Below, one piece after another: positions 7,724-13,700 of a stretch of 23,367 nucleotides of DNA. How positions within the stretch are numbered: position 1 is the first letter of the stretch; each line of letters starts with the position of its first letter. Source of the DNA: CANCDA01 sp043757205 (GTDB lineage Bacteria; Pseudomonadota; Gammaproteobacteria; Burkholderiales; Burkholderiaceae_C); NCBI GenBank assembly GCA_043757205.1, contig JAYVPU010000165.1, positions 1 to 23,367 of the forward strand. Reading direction: 5' to 3'. Position numbers and translations under genes: made by a program. Below the pieces are notes generated by a model. The model did no database searches and was not told where the DNA came from. It saw only the letters and a list, made by a program, of their open reading frames with translations.

Positions 7724-7776
7724 CACTGGGAAATCGCCACCCGAAAAATACAACCGTCGGTACAATGTCAGGACAT
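7720..7776 (+). promoter_or_regulatory. Candidate promoter and operator of the first TacAT-type module
   Basis: A perfect TTGACA (7720-7725) overlaps the preceding stop codon and lies 18 bases before AAAAAT (7744-7749). A separate TACAAT at 7761-7766 has no matching -35. ATGTC-AG-GACAT (7765-7776) is a small palindrome suited to autoregulation by the antitoxin. Which -10 is used is undecided. Confidence 0.35.
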
Positions 7777-7811
7777 CAAGCCGCGAAAGTGATTTTACCA
7801 AGGAGCAAACC

Positions 7812-8090
7812 ATGACGCTTGCCGTGCATTCAAAATCTGAGCGAATCGACGTGCGTGCCAGCACCCCCGTCAAGCAACTGCTGCAAGAGGCAGCTCGTGC
7901 GGCCCACAAAAACGTCAGCGAGTTTTTGCTCGACGCGGGCATCGTCGCGGCCAACCAAACGCTGGCGGATCGCTCGCGCTTTGAGCTGGCACCAGAAAAA
8001 TGGCGAGCGTTCCAAGAGGCGCTGGATCAACCCACCACACCCAAACCCAAACTCAAAAAGCTGCTGGCCACGCCAGGGGCACTGGGTTGA
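7812..8090 (+). CDS. DUF1778 antitoxin of a TacAT-type module
   Basis: A 92-residue protein of the DUF1778 (TacA) ribbon-helix-helix antitoxin family. Residues about 8-50 (SERIDVRASTPVKQLLQEAARAAHKNVSEFLLDAG) form the N-terminal DNA-binding domain; the C-terminal part (about 60-92: ALDQPTTPKPKLKKLL) is the toxin-neutralising tail typical of the family. AAGGAG precedes the ATG by about 7 bases. The stop overlaps the TTG start of the GNAT toxin gene, so the pair is translationally coupled. Known role: neutralises the acetyltransferase and, together with it, represses the operon. Confidence 0.9.
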   Translation: MTLAVHSKSERIDVRASTPVKQLLQEAARAAHKNVSEFLLDAGIVAANQTLADRSRFELAPEKWRAFQEALDQPTTPKPKLKKLLATPGALG

Positions 8091-8611
8091 ACCCGGCACG
8101 CTATGAGCCCGTGCGCAAACTTCTGGGCTCCGACACTTTGGCCGCTTTTGATTGCGGCAACACCGCGCTTAATCAGTTTCTACACCGATTCGCGCTGATC
8201 AATCAAAAAGCAAACAGCGCTCAAACCTATGTTTTCTGTGCGGATGGGGCCGTCGTGGGCTTTTACAGTCTTGCAGTGGGCAGCGTTGAGCCGCGCACCG
8301 CAACACCTCGGCTCACAAAAGGCATGGCCCAGCACCCGGTTCCCGTCATGATCCTGGCCCGACTGGCGATTGACCTCACCCACCAAGACCAGGGGCTGGG
8401 CACAGCATTACTCAAAGATGCCCTACTGCGCACGGCACAGGCCGCCGACATTGCAGGCATTCGCGCACTGCTGGTGCATGCCAAAGACGAGACGGCCAGA
8501 CAGTGGTATTTGAACTGGGAGTTTGAACCCAGCGCGACCGACCCGTTTCACCTGTTTTTGCTTATGAAGGATTTGAGGGCGATGGTGGGGGCGGGGGTGG
8601 ACAGGCGTTGA
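8087..8611 (+). CDS. GNAT toxin of a TacAT-type module
   Basis: A 174-residue GCN5-related N-acetyltransferase. The start is the TTG at 8087, overlapping the antitoxin stop (TTGA); it gives the family-typical N-terminus NPARYEPVRKLL, and no in-frame ATG occurs nearby. The acetyl-CoA pyrophosphate loop is QDQGLGTALL, after the LARLAIDLTHQ strand. The C-terminal WYLNWEFEPS region and HLFLLMKDL match TacT-type toxins. Known role: acetylates the amino group of charged tRNAs, blocking translation; the antitoxin prevents this. The C-terminal extension after MKDLRAM reads into the 18-base repeat also found at the end of the preceding gene. Confidence 0.9.
   Translation: MNPARYEPVRKLLGSDTLAAFDCGNTALNQFLHRFALINQKANSAQTYVFCADGAVVGFYSLAVGSVEPRTATPRLTKGMAQHPVPVMILARLAIDLTHQDQGLGTALLKDALLRTAQAADIAGIRALLVHAKDETARQWYLNWEFEPSATDPFHLFLLMKDLRAMVGAGVDRR
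8489..8603 (+). repeat. About 115-base direct repeat, copy 1 (tacT 3' end)
   Basis: This stretch of the intact toxin gene reappears at 10600-10713 with roughly 90% identity by eye, including the shared core GTTTGAACCCAGCGCGA. The second copy is a 3' toxin fragment. Confidence 0.75.
8594..8611 (+). repeat. 18-base direct repeat, copy 2 (end of tacT gene)
   Basis: GGGGTGGACAGGCGTTGA differs at one base from copy 1 at 7706-7723. The two copies bracket the first toxin-antitoxin module. Confidence 0.7.
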
Positions 8612-8624
8612 ATTTGATGCCCAG

Positions 8625-8837
8625 TCAATGCCCAGTGCGCTTGAGATCGCGGTAGAAATTCTTGTGCGGACCCAGTACCAAAAGTTTAAGCGTGCGCTCA
8701 TCCAGCACGCGGTAGGCCAGCAGGCACAGCAGATTGCCCATACGGAATTTATAGACCTGGATGCCGACCAGATCACCCACCTTGGCTTCACCAGCGTCGG
8801 GCTGGCCATGAACGGCATCTTCGATGCAGGGCCGCAC
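8625..8837 (-). pseudogene. 5'-truncated RelE/ParE-superfamily toxin remnant
   Basis: The readable segment, about 70 codons, contains GEAKVGDLVGIQVYKFRM, LLAYRVLDE and a C-terminal GPHKNFYRDLKR. I recognise these as the core and end of a RelE-like toxin family (usual ending ALGSHENFYRDLKR). About 25-30 N-terminal residues are missing: a stop lies in frame at 8838-8840 and no family-like N-terminus is found upstream. No antitoxin partner is adjacent; the parE-like gene ends only 34 bases upstream of the truncated end. Loss by deletion or by arrival of the ParDE-like module is inferred. Confidence 0.6.
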
Positions 8838-8874
8838 TCACAGTTGATTTGCTGCGGTGGCATCTCGTTGGCGG

Positions 8875-9189
8875 TCAGTAGTAGTCGTCTTCCCGTTGGT
8901 GGCGAACCGCCGCGATCACTACTTCTTGATCGCTGGTGATCTCAAACAGTGCCACGTACCCCGTGGAGCCGAAGGCGATGATCAGCTCGCGCAGAAACGG
9001 GCTACCACCCGCCTTGCGACAGGTGAAGGGAGAAGAACGCAGCGTATCGATTCCGGCGCGGATCGCCGCCAGAGCGCGTTCTGCGATCTCAAGGTCACCA
9101 CTGGGGCTTGCCAGTTCGCGCTCAATGATGAAGTCAAAGAGACGCTGCAAATCGGCATCGGCCTGCCGCGTGAGTCGAACTCGAACCAT
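8875..9189 (-). CDS. ParE-family toxin
   Basis: A 104-residue RelE/ParE-superfamily toxin. It starts MVRVRLTRQADADLQRLFDFI, the typical ParE first strand and helices, and ends with the usual strands SPFLRELIIAFGSTGYVALFEI and VVIAAVRHQREDDYY. The ATG shares one base with the TAA stop of the antitoxin gene (TAATG at 9187-9191), indicating translational coupling. Characterised ParE proteins inhibit DNA gyrase; whether this one does is not shown by sequence. The gene faces the two TacAT-type modules. Confidence 0.88.
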   Translation of the reverse strand: MVRVRLTRQADADLQRLFDFIIERELASPSGDLEIAERALAAIRAGIDTLRSSPFTCRKAGGSPFLRELIIAFGSTGYVALFEITSDQEVVIAAVRHQREDDYY

Positions 9190-9470
9190 TACTTGCGGCG
9201 CTTGGAGAGCTTCGTCTTGGCGACCTCCAACTTGCGCTGCAAGCCATTGATGACGGTGTCGGAATCGACGTAGTCATGTGCCTGCCGTGCAGCCTCGAGG
9301 GAGGCTATGCCGCGCGCAATGAACTCGCTCTGATCGCGTCGGCGTTGGACTGCCATACGCACCGATTGTTCGATGAATTCAGACAGAGATTCGCCATCTT
9401 GCAGCGAGGACTCAACTTGCTCACGTAAGGCAGGCTGCACCCGGATAGATGGAATGGTGGCGGTTTTCAT
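9189..9470 (-). CDS. ParD-like antitoxin (YlcI/YnfO-type)
   Basis: A 93-residue protein placed directly before the ParE toxin gene, as antitoxins usually are. Residues about 5-45 (TIPSIRVQPALREQVESSLQDGESLSEFIEQSV) resemble a ribbon-helix-helix DNA-binding domain of the YlcI/YnfO-like group often paired with ParE. The C-terminal part is charged and ends KTKLSKRRK. No ribosome-binding site precedes the ATG, and TACAAT lies only 7 bases upstream, so the message may be leaderless. The protein is expected to bind ParE and repress its own promoter. Confidence 0.82.
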   Translation of the reverse strand: MKTATIPSIRVQPALREQVESSLQDGESLSEFIEQSVRMAVQRRRDQSEFIARGIASLEAARQAHDYVDSDTVINGLQRKLEVAKTKLSKRRK

Positions 9471-9477
9471 GAAAATT

Positions 9478-9483
9478 ATTGTA
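9478..9483 (-). promoter_or_regulatory. -10 element for a leaderless parD-like mRNA
   Basis: TACAAT on the minus strand ends 7 bases before the ATG at 9470, placing initiation at or next to the start codon. No convincing -35 was found at 16-18 bases. Confidence 0.45.
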
Positions 9484-9491
9484 GCGCAAAT

Positions 9492-9657
9492 GAATTACAA
9501 AATCACCCCCATGTGCCTAACTCGGCGCCGATGCCGATCTGGCGCAGCGCATGGTCGATGGAATCGCATCCTTTGACGATGTTCTGGTCCGAATGCAGGC
9601 CAAGGTCGGCGGCACTGCTGTTCGCAGCCAGTCACGCCTGAAGCGAGTTTGTAATTC
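9492..9657. other. Intergenic segment with 10-base inverted ends and a possible gene scrap
   Basis: GAATTACAAA (9492-9501) and its complement TTTGTAATTC (9648-9657) bracket this segment. Inside, one plus frame reads ADADLAQRMVDGIASFDDVL and onward to a stop at about 9678, which looks protein-like but is unrecognised and lacks a start. It may be a decayed gene fragment. Confidence 0.3.
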
Positions 9658-9686
9658 GCTGGCGTTGCTAGCGTAATTGTCCTTGG

Positions 9687-9716
9687 TTGACGTAATCCGG
9701 CAAATTGCCGTACAAT
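9687..9716 (+). promoter_or_regulatory. Promoter of the second TacAT-type module with internal operator
   Basis: TTGACG (9687-9692), an 18-base spacer and TACAAT (9711-9716) form a strong sigma-70 match. The spacer holds the perfect palindrome CGGCAA-A-TTGCCG (9698-9710), ideally placed for autorepression by the antitoxin. Confidence 0.65.
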
Positions 9717-9741
9717 TCGTTCATCGTTCAGGAGAAAGATC

Positions 9742-10065
9742 ATGACTGCAAGAGCCACTGTTGCCACCACTCGCTCGATCAAGCCCAGCTCAATGAAGCC
9801 TCAGTCTGCAAGATTAGAGGCTCGGATCAGTCGCGACTTGCACGTGGTCGTCAAGCGTGCAGCAGAGATGCAAGGCCGCACCATGACCGATTTTGTGATC
9901 CATGCGCTGCAGTCTGCCGCCTCTCAGGCGATTGAGCAGGCTGATCATGTACGCATGACCATGGCTGATCAGGCGGCCTTTGCCCAAGCCCTGATCGCAC
10001 CTGCCAAACCCAATGCTGCACTCAAGCGGGCATTTGCCAAGGCCAATAAACTGTTGAATGCTTGA
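9742..10065 (+). CDS. DUF1778 antitoxin of the second TacAT-type module
   Basis: A 107-residue DUF1778/TacA-like ribbon-helix-helix antitoxin. The DNA-binding part lies at about 20-58 (SARLEARISRDLHVVVKRAAEMQGRTMTDFVIHAL); the toxin-binding tail (about 72-107) includes MTMADQAAFAQALIAPAKPN. An AGGAGAAAG ribosome-binding site precedes the ATG. The stop overlaps the GNAT toxin start (TGATG). It differs clearly in sequence from the antitoxin at 7812-8090, so the modules are not a recent tandem duplication. The operator in its promoter spacer is the probable autoregulatory site. Confidence 0.9.
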   Translation: MTARATVATTRSIKPSSMKPQSARLEARISRDLHVVVKRAAEMQGRTMTDFVIHALQSAASQAIEQADHVRMTMADQAAFAQALIAPAKPNAALKRAFAKANKLLNA

Positions 10066-10571
10066 TGACAAGCCGGTTTTCTGTTGTTCCACTTGATCCG
10101 GGCGCAGACCGTTCGGGATTCGAATGTGGCGTTGAGCCGTTGGACAGGTACTTTAAAACTCAGGTGAGTCAGGACATCAAGCGCCGTGTGACCGCGTGCT
10201 TCACAGCACTTGATGCCAATGGCCGGGTGGCGGGGTATTACACACTGGCGTCGGCAAGCATCTTGTTGACCGATCTGGCTGAGAACCTGGCCAAGAAACT
10301 GCCTCGCTACCCGAATGTGCCTGCTGTGCGCATGGGGCGTCTGGCTGTGGATCAGAGTTACAAGGGCAAGGGCCTGGGCGCGGCGTTGCTTGCCGACGCC
10401 TTGCACCGGGCTGCAAGCGCAGAAATTGCTGCCTATGCGTTTGTGGTAGATGCAAAGGATGAAAGCGCGGCCGAGTTCTATGCGCACCATGGCTTTCGTG
10501 CAACGGTTGAGAGCCCATTGTTTCTTTACCTGCCGCTGGCAACCGTCAAAGACTTGGTCAAGTCATCGTGA
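10065..10571 (+). CDS. GNAT toxin of the second TacAT-type module
   Basis: A 168-residue acetyltransferase beginning MTSRFSVVPLDP at the ATG that overlaps the antitoxin stop (TGATG at 10063-10067). The acetyl-CoA loop is QSYKGKGLGAALL after VRMGRLAVD; the C-terminal FYAHHGFRATVESPLFLYLPL is typical of TacT/AtaT-like toxins. FECGVEPLDRYF near residue 18 is the conserved family opening. It would acetylate charged tRNA, by analogy with TacT, AtaT and ItaT. It is divergent from the 8087-8611 toxin, so cross-neutralisation by the other antitoxin is uncertain. Confidence 0.9.
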   Translation: MTSRFSVVPLDPGADRSGFECGVEPLDRYFKTQVSQDIKRRVTACFTALDANGRVAGYYTLASASILLTDLAENLAKKLPRYPNVPAVRMGRLAVDQSYKGKGLGAALLADALHRAASAEIAAYAFVVDAKDESAAEFYAHHGFRATVESPLFLYLPLATVKDLVKSS

Positions 10572-10593
10572 CCATGTCATCACCATCGTGACA

Positions 10594-10686
10594 CTTCAAG
10601 AGACTGCCAGGCAGTGGTACCAGAACTGGGAGTTTGAACCCAGCGCGATCGACCCGTGTCACCTGTTTTTGCTGATGAAGGATTAG
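10594..10686 (+). pseudogene. 3' remnant of a third TacT-type toxin gene
   Basis: The frame reads LQETARQWYQNWEFEPSAIDPCHLFLLMKD then stop. This is nearly identical to the C-terminus of the intact toxin at 8087-8611 (ETARQWYLNWEFEPSATDPFHLFLLMKD). The rest of the gene is absent. The matching DNA extends past the stop to about 10713, so this is a homologous fragment rather than a convergent motif. Confidence 0.75.
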
Positions 10687-10713
10687 AGGGCGATGGTGGG
10701 GGTTAGGGTAGGG
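10600..10713 (+). repeat. About 115-base direct repeat, copy 2
   Basis: Partner of 8489-8603. The two copies enclose the relE remnant, the ParDE-like module and the second TacAT-type module, so recombination between them would delete about 2.1 kb. Confidence 0.75.
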
Positions 10714-10724
10714 CAGCTCAATAA

Positions 10725-10756
10725 AAAAGGCAGTTCAACTGTGTGAACCGCCTTTT
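10725..10756 (-). terminator. Rho-independent terminator of the adhesin gene
   Basis: Arms 10725-10737 and 10744-10756 pair over 13 bases with one mismatch around a 6-base loop. On the minus strand the stem is followed by six T residues, so it terminates transcription leaving the adhesin gene (stop at 10800). A smaller CCCGAT/ATCGGG stem lies between it and the gene. Confidence 0.8.
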
Positions 10757-10799
10757 GGAGCAAGACCCGATCAGAACAATCGGGCCGTGAGGTGAGGAA

Positions 10800-13700
10800 T
10801 CATGTGTCGGTCTTCAGATTCCCGTCTGCCAGCAACTTGGTAATGATGGCCAAGTCGGTTGCACCCCCTGCCGATGCCTGCAACACAGACAACTGAACGC
10901 TCTCCAGCGTGATGGTTTGGGTCACGCCACCACTTCCCGTGGGATGAACCGACACAACAGTTTGACCGCTGCCATTCGCAGAAAAGTCCAGATAGGCATC
11001 CAAATTTGCCGCATTGGCGTGCTCACCCGTTAGCAAGTCACGCAAATCCAGCACATCCCCCCCACTGGCGACCAACCCGAGCGTGAAGTCGGTGATCTTG
11101 TCAGCTCCCGTCTCATTCAAAGTCCAGACAAAAGTGTCAGAACCTGTGCCACCTGTCAACGTGTCATCACCCGTACTGCCGGTAAGAATGTCGTTACCAC
11201 CAGCGCCAAGCAAGGTGTCGTTGCCACTACCGCCACCCAGTGCGTCATTGCCCGCAGTACCCGTCAAAGTGTGGCTGTTTTGCGCCGTAATGATCACCGA
11301 GCCACTCACCGAATCACCATCGCCGTCAATCGCGGTGTAACCGAAAGTGATGTCTTTGGTAATGCTGTCGTCCAACGTAAAAGCGGTGAACGAAGTAATC
11401 CGAACATCCGTATTCGCACCAGGTATCAACGTGACGTAATCAAGAAAACCGCCGAGAGGTGCAGCGATCTGGAAGGTGCCGTCTGGCGCAAGATCGGTGG
11501 AGAGAATGGTCACAGGACCACTGCTACCGCCTCCCACATAAAAAGCGGTGTAGATCAAGGTTTCGCCAACACCCAAATCTTCGACACCAATTTTGGCGAT
11601 GTAAGTCAGATTGCCCACGCTCCCGCCCACTGAACTGGCATGTTCATCGTCGAATTCAAACGTCATGAACTCACCCGTGCTGAGATGGTTGTTGTGCACT
11701 CCCATGCCCTGCTGGCTGGGGTTGATATCGTCACTGCCGGTAATTTTTACCGCCCAGTCACCCGCACTCTCGACCGACGTGAATACACCGTTGGTGTTGA
11801 AATAATAGGCCGGCTGAGGGCCACCCGCCCCAACGCTGGATTGCAAGTCTGTTTGAAGCACCGACAAATCCAGCAACCCACTTTGGGTGAACACATAAGT
11901 GCCATCCGCATTCGCATGCATCGTGAATACCACTGGGCCTCCCACACCCGCATTGGCAGTGATCGTCGAACCATCAGGACTCGTTGTGTACACCAAGGCA
12001 ACACCACCCGAGCTCAAGCCGGCGGGCGGCGTGATGCTGGTGAAATTGACATCGGCACCATTCCTGTCTGCACCAATGATGGCGAGAGTTCCATTGAGCA
12101 CCGTGTCGGTACTGTTTTGGAAATGGCCAGGGGTGACTGCGGCCACTGGAGCATCGTCCATGATGCGGATCTGCAAGTCTGCTGCGGCCGAGGTCGCGCC
12201 GCTCACACCTGTGACCGTGATCAGGTTGTTGATGTCGTCAAAGAAGGTCGTCCCTGCCGGTGGAGCCAATACATTGGTCGATAAGGTGTAGGTGTAGCTG
12301 ATGGTGGCGGTATGGTCATCTGCGCTGACGTAGTTGGTGATGACCAGTGTGCCTTGGCCTGTGCTCAGTCCTGCCGATGGGATGCCCGAGGTGTGGATGG
12401 CCTGCAATGCCGCCAGCGTGAAGTCTGTTCCCAGCACCGTGATCTTGCTGATACCGTCGCTGGCCGAGACGCTGAAACTGCCACTGACCACTTCTCTGGT
12501 GTCGCTGTTGAGCGTCGGGTTCGATAGTTCGTTGACCCCCAGTGGCAGGGCCGTTTCGTACACGGTCGTGGTTGCCCCACCAACCGCGCTGACCGTCACC
12601 CCTTGAGTGTCATTGGCCCCCGTGATGTTGATGACCAACGTGGCCGCACTGGTGTCGCCGTCCTGGTCTTGCATGGTGTAGTGCAGGGTGTAGCTCAGGT
12701 TGCTTGAGCTGGTCAGCGCTTGTGTGGCTGCAAGGCTGTTGTCCAGCACGTAGCTCCAGGTGCCGCTGGCGTTTTGCACCAAGGTACCGTAGGTGTTGAG
12801 TGCAGTGATCGCCGCTGCGTCTCCAGGCCCCCAGCTGGTAAAGACCGAGGCCGCATCCGCTCCGGCGCTGTCGTTGCTCAGCACATTGCCGCTCAGGCTG
12901 CCAGCGCCGTCTTCGGTGACTGTGCCGCCTGCGTCGTTGGTGGCAGTGGGCGTGTCGTCCACAGCACGGATCACCAGGAAGTCGCTGGCGGTAGTGCCGC
13001 CGATGCCGTTGACCGTCAGGGTCACGCTGTCGTTAAAGCCGGTCGCGTCCACCGTGTCGTTGCCGCTGGGCGACTTGCTGTCGTTGTCGATGGTGGCGCT
13101 CAAGGTGTAGCTGTAACTCACCGTGCCGCCGCTGGCCGTGCCGCTGTAACCCGTTAAGGTCAGAACGCCTTCGCCGGTGTTGACGGTCTGGCTGCCGTTG
13201 AAGGCTTGTACCTGCGCCAGTGAGAAGCTGGTGCCACCAATGACCACGTTGCTGATGCCGTCGCTGGCCGAGATGGTGAAGTTGCCGGTGACGGTCTCAG
13301 TCGTGGCGGCTGCGTTCGAGCCGTTCGGGTTCAGACCCGATTCATACACCGTCGCATCTGGGCTTTCACTCGAGGCCGTCACCACGGACGCGCTGTCATG
13401 GCTACCGTCTATCGTGATGGTGAGCTTGGCGTTGCTGAGGTCGCCGTCAGCATCCTGCATGGTGTAGTTCAGGTCGAAGCTCAGATGGTCGCCTGAGGTC
13501 AACGCCTGGGTGGCCGCCTTGCTGTTGTCCAGCACATAGCTCCAGGTGCCGTCGTTGTTCAGCGTCAACATACCGTAGCTGTTGAGCGTGGCGATGTTGG
13601 CGGCATTACCGGCAGCCCAAGCGGTGAAGGCCGCCGACGTATCGGCTCCGGAGCTGTCATTGCTCAGCACGTTGCCGCTGAGGCTGCTCGCACCGTCTTC

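Noticed and set aside
7724..10713. Toxin-antitoxin cluster as an integron cassette array or integrative element
   Set aside because: No integrase, attC-like sites, tRNA target or flanking attachment repeats of typical form were seen, and the modules face both directions.
10765..10800. CCCGAT/ATCGGG hairpin as a second terminator
   Set aside because: Only six base pairs and no T-run follows on either strand; the stem at 10725-10756 is the better terminator.
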